Source of the DNA: Kribbella sp. NBC_01245
GTDB taxonomy: Bacteria; Actinomycetota; Actinomycetes; Propionibacteriales; Kribbellaceae
Reading direction: 5' to 3'
NCBI RefSeq assembly: GCF_036226525.1
Contig: NZ_CP108487.1
Span: 7,688,001 to 7,752,000 of the forward strand
Length of the DNA stretch: 64,000 nt
How positions within the stretch are numbered: the stretch's first letter is position 1; every line of letters starts with the position of its first letter. The translations under genes and the position numbers were made by a program. The notes under the pieces are model-generated. The model saw only the letters and a list, made by a program, of their open reading frames with translations. It did not search any database and was not told where the DNA came from. Shown one piece after another: positions 31,375 through 40,377 of this stretch.

Positions 31375-32215
31375 GGTGCTGATCAGACCTGTTGCCCTCA
31401 GCACGCCAGCGCGCTCCAAAAGAGGCTGGCTTACCGTCCCACTGCTGGTCTTGGCCGGCCTGGTCGTCTACCCACTGTTGCTAGTGGCAACGGAGTCGTT
31501 CAGCGACGGCCTGACCACTTGGCGGGAGGTCGTCGGGTCGGTCGAGTTCCGCGACGCGCTGCTGCGGACGATCCAGATCGCGGTGTGCTCGACGATCGGC
31601 TGCCTGGTGGTCGGAACGTTCCTGGCCGTCGTGATCAGCTTCGTCCCGTTCCCCGGCGCGCGCTTCGTCTCGGGACTCGTCGACGCGATGCTGGCGTTGC
31701 CGTCGTTCCTCGTCGCGTTGTCGTTCACCTTCCTGTACGGCTCCGCCGGCGTGGTCGGGTCGTTGCTCGGGACAACGGGATTTCTAACCGCGCCTTGGGC
31801 CGTAGTACTTGCCGAAATCACCTTCTACACGCCGTTCGTGATGCGACCGTTGCTGGGGGCAATGGCCCAGATCCCGCGCGCACAACTCGACATCGCCGCG
31901 AGCCTCGGCGCCGGACCCTGGCGAGTGCTTCGGCAGGTGCTGTTGCCCGAGGTCCGACCAGCGCTGGTCGCCGGCGGCAGTCTCACGTTGCTGCTCACGC
32001 TGAACGAGTTCGGCATCGTGCTGTTCCTCGGCGCCCGCGATACGACCACCCTGCCGATGCTGGTGCACGCCAAAGGCATCGTCATGTTCGACTACCCGGC
32101 CGCGTGCGTGATCGCGATGGTCCAGGTGATGCTGTCGATCGGCCTGCACGTCGTACTGCGCGGGCTGTTCGCGAAAGGCGAGACGAAAGGGGAGAGCCGT
32201 GCTCGTCTGGACTAG
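31364..32215 (+). CDS. Phosphonate ABC transporter permease (PhnU-like)
   Basis: 283 residues from ATG 31364, overlapping the ATPase gene by 11 bases. Six transmembrane helices; the EAA loop is MAQIPRAQLDIAASLGAGPW followed by RVLRQVLLPEVRPALVAGG, which docks onto the ATPase. The N-terminus is cytoplasmic and basic (RSKRGW). It pairs with the next permease. Confidence 0.9.
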   Translation: MAAEVLIRPVALSTPARSKRGWLTVPLLVLAGLVVYPLLLVATESFSDGLTTWREVVGSVEFRDALLRTIQIAVCSTIGCLVVGTFLAVVISFVPFPGARFVSGLVDAMLALPSFLVALSFTFLYGSAGVVGSLLGTTGFLTAPWAVVLAEITFYTPFVMRPLLGAMAQIPRAQLDIAASLGAGPWRVLRQVLLPEVRPALVAGGSLTLLLTLNEFGIVLFLGARDTTTLPMLVHAKGIVMFDYPAACVIAMVQVMLSIGLHVVLRGLFAKGETKGESRARLD

Positions 32216-32996
32216 GCCCGGGCGGTTCGTCGTCTGGTCGATCTTCGCCGTCGTCTTCGCAGTGCTGGTACTCGCGCCCTTCGTGGTCATCGCCGCGGCC
32301 GCATTCGCCAGCAGTTGGAACGGCGTACTGCCATCGGATCCGACCGCGGGCCACTTGCGCGAGGCGCTGTCCGGCGACCAACTGGCGAGCCTCGCGGTGA
32401 GCCTGCAGACGGCCTTCGTGGGCGGGCTGCTCGCGGTGGGGCTCGGCTCCTGGGCCGCGATCGCCCGGCAGACCGCGCCCGCGCCGCTCGGGCGGTTGGC
32501 CGACGCGCTGCACCACCTGCCGATCGCCGTACCGTCGGTGGTGATCGGGCTCGGTCTGCTGGTCGCGTTCAGCCGGCCGCCGCTGGTGCTCAACGGCACC
32601 CGATGGATCGTGGTGATCGCGCACTTGGTGCTGATGATCGCCTTCAGCTATGGCACGGTCTCGGCCGCGCTGTCGCGGATCGACGGTTCGTTCGCGCAGG
32701 TCGCCGCCTCGCTCGGCGCTTCGCCCGCCCGGGTGCTGCTGAGGGTCCGGCTGCCGATGCTGCTGCCCTCGATCATCTCGGCGGCGAGCCTGTCCATCGC
32801 GCTCTCGATGGGTGAGGTCGGCGCGACGATCATGGTCTACCCCGCGTCGTGGCGCACCCTGCCGGTGAGCGTTTTCGCCCTGACCGACCGGGGGCAAACC
32901 TTTGTCGCAGCAGCCGAATCGTTTGTCCTGCTGGTCGTGACCGTGGCCCTGGTCGTTGGTCTGGACCGGTCGCGCGGCCGCTCGGTCGAACGCTGA
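32199..32996 (+). CDS. Phosphonate ABC transporter permease (PhnV-like)
   Basis: 265 residues from GTG 32199, overlapping the preceding permease gene by 17 bases. Six transmembrane helices and EAA loop AALSRIDGSFAQVAASLGAS plus PARVLLRVRLPMLLPSIISA. It completes the four-gene importer and ends the operon; about 117 bases without a gene follow. Confidence 0.9.
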   Translation: MLVWTRPGRFVVWSIFAVVFAVLVLAPFVVIAAAAFASSWNGVLPSDPTAGHLREALSGDQLASLAVSLQTAFVGGLLAVGLGSWAAIARQTAPAPLGRLADALHHLPIAVPSVVIGLGLLVAFSRPPLVLNGTRWIVVIAHLVLMIAFSYGTVSAALSRIDGSFAQVAASLGASPARVLLRVRLPMLLPSIISAASLSIALSMGEVGATIMVYPASWRTLPVSVFALTDRGQTFVAAAESFVLLVVTVALVVGLDRSRGRSVER

Positions 32997-33113
32997 GGGT
33001 TGTGGTTCGATCAACAGAGAGTATGGTCACGCGGAGGTAACGATAGACGGGTGGTTCTGAGGTCTCGCGTGTCCCACCCGAACTCGAACCGGCGCCCGTG
33101 CGTCAGTAGGTAG

Positions 33114-34247
33114 GTGGTGGGGCTGATCAGCAAACGCAAAGCAGTGGCCGGTGTCGTTGTCGCGGCCGCGCTGCTGGCCGGGTGCAGTGACGTTGATCCC
33201 GACAGCGCGGGTGATCCATCGGCGAAGACGCCGGGCCAGCCGACCGCTGATCCGTCGACCACGCTCACGCCGTCCCAGAAGCCGCCCGCCGCCGCTCCGG
33301 TGACGAGGACCTTCCCGGCCCGGCTGAAGAACGGCAAACCGCCGCTGTTCATCGTCGTCTCGTTCGACGGCGCGGGCGATCTGCCGCTATGGACGCACTG
33401 GCGCAGCGTGGCCAAGGAGGTCAACGCGCGGATGACGTTCTTCCTGTCCGGGCCGTTCCTCTATCCCGAGTCGCGCCGCAAGGACTACAAGCCGCCGTAC
33501 AAGAAACTCGGTGCGTCCGACGTAGGCTTCGGCGACGCCGCGAAAGTGGTGCCGCGCGCGGTGGCGCTACGGCAGGCGATCGGCGAGGGCCACGAGATCG
33601 GCACGCACGCGAATGGGCACTTCTGCGGGCCCAAGGGCATCAACAAGTGGACCGCGCAGATGTGGGACTACGAGCTGCGCGCGTTCGACCTGATGGTGCG
33701 GAACGGGCCGGGCATCGCCGCCGGCAAGCGACTGGCCGCGCCTTTCGATCCGACCACCGTCAAGGGCATGCGAACCCCTTGTCTGGAAGGCAATCGCGCC
33801 GCGTACCGCCAGGTGATGCGCAAACGCGGCATGCTGTACGACGCGTCCGACGCCGGGCTGATCGCGTGGCCGAAGCGCGAGGACGGCCTGTGGGACTTCC
33901 CGCTGCAGTCGGTCCACCTCGCGGGGACGGGCCGCAATACGCTGACGATGGACTACAACCTGTGGTTCACGCAGAGCAAGGCGAAGCCCGTGCCGATCGC
34001 GCACGCGCCGCGGCTCAAGGGCCAGGTCCTCGCGACCTACCGCAACGCGCTGGCCCGGTCGCGAGGCGCGGGGAATCCGCCGCTGTTCCTCGGCAACCAC
34101 TTCAACCGGTGGAACAACAGCGTGTACTCCGAGGCGCTCACGACGTTCGTCAAGGAGACGTGCAAGCAGCCCGACGTGCGGTGTGTCAGCAACGTCGAGC
34201 TGATCCGATGGCTGGAGAAGAACGGCATCCCTAAACCGAAGGCCTAG
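33114..34247 (+). CDS. Lipoprotein with divergent NodB-like deacetylase domain
   Basis: 377 residues from GTG 33114. The lipobox is AAALLAGCSD (cysteine about 24), followed by a Pro/Thr/Ser linker to about 65. The domain keeps the first NodB motif as VVSFDGAGDLPLW, in which the usual second, metal-binding aspartate (TFDDGP) is glycine; the histidine motif is HEIGTHANGHFCGP. Further motifs include MTFFLSGPFL, RTPCLEGNRAAY and FLGNHFNRWNN. It may be a deacetylase with altered metal chemistry or an inactive binding protein. Its TAG stop is part of the CTAG end of the adjacent MITE-like element. Confidence 0.85.
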   Translation: MVGLISKRKAVAGVVVAAALLAGCSDVDPDSAGDPSAKTPGQPTADPSTTLTPSQKPPAAAPVTRTFPARLKNGKPPLFIVVSFDGAGDLPLWTHWRSVAKEVNARMTFFLSGPFLYPESRRKDYKPPYKKLGASDVGFGDAAKVVPRAVALRQAIGEGHEIGTHANGHFCGPKGINKWTAQMWDYELRAFDLMVRNGPGIAAGKRLAAPFDPTTVKGMRTPCLEGNRAAYRQVMRKRGMLYDASDAGLIAWPKREDGLWDFPLQSVHLAGTGRNTLTMDYNLWFTQSKAKPVPIAHAPRLKGQVLATYRNALARSRGAGNPPLFLGNHFNRWNNSVYSEALTTFVKETCKQPDVRCVSNVELIRWLEKNGIPKPKA

Positions 34248-34410
34248 TGTCCTGAGTCAGAAGTTCGTGCCTCATCTCCGGCGCCCAGGCACGCACCTCG
34301 CTGCGTTGTCGTCGGGTCACAATCGAAAAAGATTGCTCCCCTCCTCCGCCTTGCGATGCACGCACCTGGACACCGGAGCTAAGGCACGAACTTCTGACTC
34401 AGGACACTAG
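34244..34410. mobile_element. 167-base MITE-like palindromic element
   Basis: CTAGTGTCCTGAGTCAGAAG continuing TTCGTGCCT (34244-34272) is repeated exactly in inverted orientation at 34382-34410: perfect 29-base terminal inverted repeats. Beyond these, about 35 more bases pair imperfectly (CTCCGGCGCCCAGG against CTCCGGTGTCCAGG), and the centre has CAATC-GAAAAA-GATTG. The whole element can fold into one long hairpin. The CTAG at each end could be the target duplication; IS630-type transposases use such targets. There is no coding frame inside. The TAG in each CTAG serves as the stop codon of the flanking, converging genes. Confidence 0.8.
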
Positions 34411-35216
34411 AGCTTGAGGTAGCCGAGGGCGTTCTGCCAGGTGCCGCCGGCGGCGATGCGGTCGAGGATCAGCCGCTGCAGGGCCGTGTCGCGGGGCAGC
34501 TTGTCCAGGTGGTCGAGATCGCGCGTGCGGAAGGTGAAGTACACCGCCGACTCCTGGTTGTCGCGCGGTTCGCCGTACGGCGTGAAGCGGCGGCCGAAGC
34601 GGACCATGTTCGACTCGGGCGGCAGCTGATCCAGCAGGTACGGGTCGAGCAGCCAGGAACTGAGGTTCGCCGTACGCACCGGGCGCTCGGGGAAGTGCTT
34701 CGCGAAGAACGCCCGGGCCAGGTCGAGGCTCTCGTCGATCGCGGCAGGCATCAGCGGGCCGGACTCCGGGATGTGCACGCCGATGATCCACTCGCCGGGC
34801 TCGACACCCGGTACGTCGTGGTCCGGCTGGTGCAGCAGGTACTGCAGGCGTCCGAGCTGGTAGAGCACGCCCGTCCACGAGGTGGTGATCCACCAGTGCG
34901 TCTCCAGGCCGAACTCGCCATGGGTCCGGCGGTGGACGTCGAGCTGCCTGCCGAGATCGGCCAGTGATGCCCAGCTCACCTCGTCGCTGATACCCCGGCT
35001 GCGGTGGAACGCGCGCACATCGTCGACCGTCGCCAGGTAGGCGGCGATCGAGATGTGCGGGTCGTCGGGCAGCGTCAGCTCGTCGTCGCCCGGGAACGTG
35101 CCGATCACCCGGCGCAGATCCGCCGCGAGGGCCTCGACCGCGGCCGGATCCGGATCAAGTCCTTCGATGGCCTCGCGGTCGGCGTCGGTGATGCCCAGCA
35201 GGCGGTATTCAGTCAC
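34407..35216 (-). CDS. GNAT-like acyltransferase (NAT_N plus GNAT_C domains)
   Basis: A 269-residue protein. The C-terminal half has YQLGRLQYLLHQPDHDVPGV, IGVHIPESGPLMPAAIDESL, ARAFFAKHFPE and TANLSSWLLDPYLLDQLPPE with SNMVRFGRRF, matching the two-domain 'acyltransferase' family common in actinobacteria. The N-terminal part is helical. Substrate is unknown. Its stop codon is supplied by the terminal CTAG of the adjacent palindromic element. Confidence 0.8.
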   Translation of the reverse strand: MTEYRLLGITDADREAIEGLDPDPAAVEALAADLRRVIGTFPGDDELTLPDDPHISIAAYLATVDDVRAFHRSRGISDEVSWASLADLGRQLDVHRRTHGEFGLETHWWITTSWTGVLYQLGRLQYLLHQPDHDVPGVEPGEWIIGVHIPESGPLMPAAIDESLDLARAFFAKHFPERPVRTANLSSWLLDPYLLDQLPPESNMVRFGRRFTPYGEPRDNQESAVYFTFRTRDLDHLDKLPRDTALQRLILDRIAAGGTWQNALGYLKL

Positions 35217-35258
35217 TGCCTCACGTTAGCCGACCGGTCCTGTGCCCCAAGAACGGTT

Positions 35259-35546
35259 TTAACCCGCCGCGGTGTCGATGTGGCGGGCGAGCACCAGGTC
35301 GTTGTCGGTGATTCCGCCGGCCACGTGCGTCCAGACCCGGAAGGTGATCGTGGTCCAGCGGATGTCGATATCCGGGTGGTGATCCATCGACTCAGCGAGC
35401 TGGGCGACGGTCGCGACCAGGCGGATGCCGTCCATGAAGGTCGCCTTCTTGACGCTCCGCACCAGCGCCTTGTCCTCGACCTTCCACTGGGGGAGGTGGT
35501 CGCGCAGGGCAAGATCGATCTGGTCGTCCGTCAGCAGCTCAGGCAT
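35259..35546 (-). CDS. Pterin-4a-carbinolamine dehydratase
   Basis: A 95-residue protein of normal length for the PCD/DCoH family. The active-site region is AESMDHHPDIDIRWTTITFR followed by VWTHVAGGITDNDLVLA: two adjacent histidines, the tryptophan/histidine partner and the late aspartate are all present. It dehydrates 4a-hydroxytetrahydropterin after aromatic amino acid hydroxylation, although no hydroxylase is nearby. Confidence 0.93.
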   Translation of the reverse strand: MPELLTDDQIDLALRDHLPQWKVEDKALVRSVKKATFMDGIRLVATVAQLAESMDHHPDIDIRWTTITFRVWTHVAGGITDNDLVLARHIDTAAG

Positions 35547-35617
35547 GCTCCCAGCTTAGGCCCTGCCGGACCGCTCGGCTGTGCTCGGCCGCCTAGTTCA
35601 CCGCAAGGCCGCCTGGT

Positions 35618-37582
35618 TCACCGCAAGGGGATGGTCGTCGGGCGGAAGATGAGGACCAGGACCCGGAGGGCCAGGACGCCGCAGATGATGAGCAGGTTGT
35701 AGCCGAGCAGTTGGAAGAGGCTGACCTGAGGTGTGACGGTCGGCCCGCCGTCGATCCCGATCAGGAGGACCGCCATCACCCCCGCCGTGGCCGCGAGGAT
35801 GGTGAGCAGGACCTGGTGCAGGAGGGCCGTCACGTGGCGGCGGTCGCGCTCGTCGGCCAAGAGGCGCACGTTCAGACCGAGACGGCCAGTCTCAGCCGCG
35901 GCGGCGATGCGGTCGATGCGCCGAGGGAGTCGCCGCAGCATCGGGAGCAACGTCGCGAGCTCCTCGGTCGCCGTACGGCGTAGTGCGTCCGGGGCGAGCC
36001 GATCGGTCACATGGGCGGACGCGTACGCCCGCGACGCCGCGACCAGGTCGAACCCGGGGGAGATGCGCGAGATGGTCCCCTCGATCGTGGCCAGTGCGCG
36101 GAACACCGCCGCGACCTCAGGTGGTACGCCGAGATCGTGCTGGGTGATGATCCGGAACAAGTCGTTGAACATCGCCGGCCCGAGTGCGGCGCCCGCGCCG
36201 AGATGACGCGCCATGAACTGTCCGACAGCGCGTTCGAGAGCCTGCTCGTCGACCGCATCCGGGCGATACACGATCTCGAGCAGCGCGTCGGTCGCCGCCA
36301 CCGGATCGCCGTGGTCGATGGCCAGCAGGAATCGCTGCAGGGCCTCGCGCGTACTCGGATCGAGGCGCCCGACCGAGCCGAGGTCGAGCATGCCGATCCG
36401 GCCGTCGGTCAGCAACAGGAAATTGCCGGGATGCGGGTCCGCGTGGAAGACCCCGTCGATCGCGACCTGCCCGAGCAGGCAATCGAACAACGTTGACGCC
36501 AACTCACCGGCGTCCAGCCCTCGCTCGGCGATGGCGCTCGCGGCGCCGCCGAGTGGGATGCCGTCCAGCCTCTCCATCGTCAGGACGCGCCGGGTGCAGA
36601 GCTCCTTGTACAGCCGAGGTACGACGACGCTGCCCGCCGCGACCGCTTGCCCGGCCGATACCGCGGTCATGTTGCCGGCCTCGACGGTGAAGTCGAGCTC
36701 CTCGCGCATGGCGTCGGAGAAGCCCTCGGCCAAGGCGCTCAGGCCCATCGAACGACCCCAGTCGGTGTTGCGTTCGAGCATCCGGGCGAAGCGCCGCACG
36801 ATGTCCAGATCGCGCTCGACGATCGGGGCGATACCGGGGCGCTGGACCTTGACGACGACTTCACCGCCTTCGGCCAGCGTGGCGACGTACACCTGGGCGA
36901 TCGAGGCGGCGGCGAGCGGTTCGGTGGCGATATCGGCAAAGGCGAGAGCACCGAGCTCGTCCGAGAGCACTGCTCTCACTTCGTCCCAGGGCGCCGGGGT
37001 GACCTGGTCCTGGAGGCGGCTCAACTCCTCCGCGACGGAGGCCGGAATGACGTCGGATCGCGTCGAGAGGACCTGGCCGAGTTTGACAAAGGTCACACCC
37101 GCTTCGTCCAGAGCGAGCCGGAAGGACCGGGCCAGCTCGGCCTGGCTGGCGGCATCCTCCCGGCCCGGGCGACGCCGTCCGCGCAGATAAGGCCCGAGGC
37201 CGCGGCGGATGACGATGCGCAGGATCTGCAGATAGCGCCGCGTCCGCGCAATCCGGCCGCCGATGTCCCGGCGAAGATCGCGCACGCGCGGCAACGAACC
37301 GGTAGGCACCAGCGCCTCGGACAAGACCAGGAAGACCAGCCCGGCCAGGACCGACAACAACGTGGAGAGGGCAAGGAACCAGAAGGCCGTCGCGTTGCTG
37401 TACGGCCAGGGCGGTTCACCGGCAATCGCGCGCAGGATCGGGCTGAAGACGGCCAGCGTGATGATCGTCGCGATCGCGAGCCGGAGCAGCCCGAAGCGCA
37501 CGCCGAGCAGACGTTGCGAGACCGGGACGAAAAGGACCATGAACAGGGCGAGATTGATCAGCCCCGTGATTCCCACCAACAT
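35618..37582 (-). CDS. ABC1/UbiB family atypical protein kinase
   Basis: A 654-residue protein. Three N-terminal hydrophobic segments (to about 95) precede the kinase-like domain: GVTFVKLGQVLSTRSDVIP (KxGQ motif), PLAAASIAQVYVATL (alanine-rich loop), EVVVKVQRPGI (lysine), DGVFHADPHPGNFLLL (catalytic) and IGMLDLGSVGRL (metal). Two further helices lie at the C-terminus (about 590-650). UbiB-like proteins support quinone or lipid metabolism as ATPases. Actinobacteria use menaquinone, so the exact role is uncertain. Confidence 0.9.
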   Translation of the reverse strand: MLVGITGLINLALFMVLFVPVSQRLLGVRFGLLRLAIATIITLAVFSPILRAIAGEPPWPYSNATAFWFLALSTLLSVLAGLVFLVLSEALVPTGSLPRVRDLRRDIGGRIARTRRYLQILRIVIRRGLGPYLRGRRRPGREDAASQAELARSFRLALDEAGVTFVKLGQVLSTRSDVIPASVAEELSRLQDQVTPAPWDEVRAVLSDELGALAFADIATEPLAAASIAQVYVATLAEGGEVVVKVQRPGIAPIVERDLDIVRRFARMLERNTDWGRSMGLSALAEGFSDAMREELDFTVEAGNMTAVSAGQAVAAGSVVVPRLYKELCTRRVLTMERLDGIPLGGAASAIAERGLDAGELASTLFDCLLGQVAIDGVFHADPHPGNFLLLTDGRIGMLDLGSVGRLDPSTREALQRFLLAIDHGDPVAATDALLEIVYRPDAVDEQALERAVGQFMARHLGAGAALGPAMFNDLFRIITQHDLGVPPEVAAVFRALATIEGTISRISPGFDLVAASRAYASAHVTDRLAPDALRRTATEELATLLPMLRRLPRRIDRIAAAAETGRLGLNVRLLADERDRRHVTALLHQVLLTILAATAGVMAVLLIGIDGGPTVTPQVSLFQLLGYNLLIICGVLALRVLVLIFRPTTIPLR

Positions 37583-37654
37583 GCGAACGACCCTAGACGT
37601 ACCACCGGCCCGATTCGTCCCTCTGCAGGGTGAACCGGGCCGGTGAAAACGGAA

Positions 37655-38410
37655 TCAGGCGCGGCGGCGGATCTTGTTGCCGAGCCAGACGACCGGGTCG
37701 TACTTGCGGTCGGCCACGCGCTCCTTCATCGGAATCAGCGCGTTGTCGGTGATCTTGATGTGCTCAGGGCACACCTCGGTGCAGCACTTGGTGATGTTGC
37801 AGAAACCGAGGCCGTGCTGGTCCTGGGCCTCCATCTGCCGGTCGGCCGCGTCGAGCGGGTGCATGTCCAGCTCGGCGATGCGCATCAGGAAGCGGGGACC
37901 GGAGAACGACTCCTTGTTCTCCTCGTGGTCCCGGATCACGTGACAGGTGTCCTGGCACAGGAAGCACTCGATGCACTTGCGGAACTCCTGCGAGCGCTCC
38001 ACGTCGATCTGCTGCATCCGGTACTCGCCCGGCTTGAGGTCCACCGGCGGTGCGAAGGCCGGCACCTCCCGCGCCTTCTGGTAGTTGTACGACACGTCGG
38101 TGACCAGGTCGCGCATCACCGGGAACGCGCGCAGCGGCGTCACCGAGATGACCTCGTCCTCGGTGAACGTGCTCATCCGGGTCATGCACAGCAGCTTCGG
38201 CTTGCCGTTGATCTCGGCGCTGCATGAGCCGCACTTGCCGGCTTTGCAGTTCCACCGGACGGCCAGGTCCGGGGCCTGCGTCGCCTGCAGCCGGTGGATG
38301 ATGTCCAGCACGACCTCGCCCTCGTTCACCTCGATGGTGAAGTCGTGCAGCTCGCCACCCTCGTCATCCCCACGCCAAACCCGGAACTTCCCTTGATAGG
38401 TCATCAGCAA
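37655..38410 (-). CDS. sdhB: Succinate dehydrogenase iron-sulfur subunit
   Basis: A 251-residue protein. Cluster ligands: [2Fe-2S] in WNCKAGKCGSCSAEI, [4Fe-4S] in KCIECFLCQDTCHVI and [3Fe-4S] in CNITKCCTEVCPEHIKI. All are complete. It is the last gene of the operon membrane subunit / flavoprotein / iron-sulfur, the order of the mycobacterial sdh1 locus (Rv0249c-Rv0247c). It transfers electrons from succinate oxidation to menaquinone. Confidence 0.94.
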   Translation of the reverse strand: MLMTYQGKFRVWRGDDEGGELHDFTIEVNEGEVVLDIIHRLQATQAPDLAVRWNCKAGKCGSCSAEINGKPKLLCMTRMSTFTEDEVISVTPLRAFPVMRDLVTDVSYNYQKAREVPAFAPPVDLKPGEYRMQQIDVERSQEFRKCIECFLCQDTCHVIRDHEENKESFSGPRFLMRIAELDMHPLDAADRQMEAQDQHGLGFCNITKCCTEVCPEHIKITDNALIPMKERVADRKYDPVVWLGNKIRRRA

Positions 38411-38477
38411 CCACGCTTCGCTCTGGTAGCCGATGACGTGACGTCGCTGTATTTATTGGTTTCCACGCTACGCGCGA

Positions 38478-40358
38478 TCACGCCGGCAGCTCCTCTTCCG
38501 TGAGGTACTTCTTCAGCTCGTCGACCTCGAACAGCTCGAGCAGGTCCTCGCGCATCGAGGGCTGCTCCTTGCGCTCCACGGTGACCCGGCTCTCAGCGGT
38601 ATCCAGCGAGCAGACCAGCAGCAGCTTGCGCCACTCCGAGTCCATGCCCGGGTGGTCGTCGCGGGTGTGGCCGCCACGCGACTCGGTCCGCTCCAGCGCC
38701 GCCTTGGCCACGCACTCCGACACGGTCAGCATGTTGCGCAGGTCCAGCGCGAGGTGCCAACCCGGGTTGAACTGCCGGTGCCCCTCGACCGTCATCTTCG
38801 CGATCCGGGCCCGGAAGTCGGCCAGCCGGCTGAGCGCCTGCTCCATCTCCTCGGCCTTGCGGATGATGCCGACCAGGTCGTTCATCGACTGCTGCAGTTC
38901 CTGGTGGATGGTGTACGGGTTCTCACCACCCTCCAGCTCGAACGGCGCCAGCGCCTCGGCGGCCGCGCGGGTCACGTCGGCCTCGTCGATCTTCGGCCGG
39001 TTGTTGCCCAGGGCATCGATGTACGACGCGGCGCCCGCGCCCGACCGTCGTCCGAAGACCAGCAGGTCGGACAGCGAGTTACCACCCAGCCGGTTCGAAC
39101 CGTGCATACCGCCGGCCACCTCGCCGGCGGCGAAGAGACCCGGCACCCGCGACTGCGCGGAGTCCGGATCGACCTCGACACCACCCATCACGTAGTGACA
39201 GGTCGGGCCGACCTCCATCGGCTCGGCCGTGATGTCGACATCCGCCAGCTCCTTGAACTGGTGGTACATCGACGGCAGCCGGCGCCTGATCTCCTCGGCG
39301 GGCAGCCGGGAGGAGACGTCCAGGAAGACCCCGCCATGCGGCGTACCGCGGCCGGCCTTGACCTCGGAGTTGATCGCGCGGGCGACCTCGTCACGCGGCA
39401 GCAGCTCCGGTGGACGCCGGTTGTTGTCCGCGTCCTTGTACCAGCGGTCGGCCTCTTCCTCGGTGTCCGCGTACTGCGCGCGGAACACGTCCGGCACGTA
39501 GTCGAACATGAACCGCTTGCCCTCGGAGTTCTTCAGCACACCACCGTCACCACGGACCGACTCGGTGACGAGAATGCCCTTCACCGACGGCGGCCAGACC
39601 ATACCGGTCGGGTGGAACTGGATGAACTCCATGTTGATCAAAGTCGCGCCGGCCCGCATCGCGAGGGCGTGCCCGTCACCCGTGTACTCCCACGAGTTCG
39701 AGGTGACCTTGAACGACTTGCCGACCCCACCGGTGGCCAGGATGACCGCGGGCGCGTCGAACAGGATGAACCGGCCCGACTCACGCCAGTAGCCGAAGGC
39801 GCCGGAGATCGCGTCGCCATCTTTCAGCAACTCGGTCACCGTGCACTCGGCGTACACCTTGAGGTTGGCCTCGTAGTCGCCGGTCTCCTTGAAGTCCTCC
39901 TGCTGCAGCGAAACGATCTTCTGCTGCAGGGTCCGGATCAGCTCGAGGCCGGTGCGGTCACCGACGTGCGCGAGCCGCGGATAGCTGTGACCGCCGAAGT
40001 TGCGCTGGCTGATCCGGCCGTCGGGCGTGCGGTCGAACAGCGCGCCGTACGTCTCCAGCTCCCAAACCCGGTCGGGGGCTTCCTGCGCGTGCAGTTCGGC
40101 CATCCGCCAGTTGTTCAGGAACTTGCCGCCGCGCATCGTGTCGCGGAAGTGGACCTGCCAGTTGTCGTTGGAGTTCGCGTTGCCCATGGCCGCGGCGCAA
40201 CCGCCCTCGGCCATCACGGTGTGCGCCTTGCCGAACAGGGACTTGCACACGATCGCCGTGCGCTTGCCCTGCTCGCGGGCCTCGATCGCCGCGCGCAGAC
40301 CGGCGCCGCCGGCCCCGATCACGACGACGTCGTAGGAGTGTCGTTCCAGCTCAGTCAT
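38478..40358 (-). CDS. sdhA: Succinate dehydrogenase/fumarate reductase flavoprotein subunit
   Basis: A 626-residue protein with the FAD fold at the N-terminus (YDVVVIGAGGAGLRAAIEAR), the covalent-FAD histidine region KAHTVMAEGGCAAAMGNAN, the catalytic arginine region in the middle (GGVEVDPDSAQSRVPGLFAA) and GGNSLSDLLVFGRRSG. Length is typical. The gap to sdhB is 67 bases, to the membrane subunit 19 bases. Confidence 0.95.
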   Translation of the reverse strand: MTELERHSYDVVVIGAGGAGLRAAIEAREQGKRTAIVCKSLFGKAHTVMAEGGCAAAMGNANSNDNWQVHFRDTMRGGKFLNNWRMAELHAQEAPDRVWELETYGALFDRTPDGRISQRNFGGHSYPRLAHVGDRTGLELIRTLQQKIVSLQQEDFKETGDYEANLKVYAECTVTELLKDGDAISGAFGYWRESGRFILFDAPAVILATGGVGKSFKVTSNSWEYTGDGHALAMRAGATLINMEFIQFHPTGMVWPPSVKGILVTESVRGDGGVLKNSEGKRFMFDYVPDVFRAQYADTEEEADRWYKDADNNRRPPELLPRDEVARAINSEVKAGRGTPHGGVFLDVSSRLPAEEIRRRLPSMYHQFKELADVDITAEPMEVGPTCHYVMGGVEVDPDSAQSRVPGLFAAGEVAGGMHGSNRLGGNSLSDLLVFGRRSGAGAASYIDALGNNRPKIDEADVTRAAAEALAPFELEGGENPYTIHQELQQSMNDLVGIIRKAEEMEQALSRLADFRARIAKMTVEGHRQFNPGWHLALDLRNMLTVSECVAKAALERTESRGGHTRDDHPGMDSEWRKLLLVCSLDTAESRVTVERKEQPSMREDLLELFEVDELKKYLTEEELPA

Positions 40359-40377
40359 TTGAGGTGCGAGTCCTGAT

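Noticed and set aside
38411-38477. tRNA or small RNA in the sdhA-sdhB gap
   Set aside because: No cloverleaf or T-loop motif could be built; probably only an intercistronic spacer.
38652-40376. 574-codon open frame antisense to sdhA
   Set aside because: A mirror of sdhA in high-GC DNA; composition is R/D/H/V-rich without any domain, and sdhA is certain.
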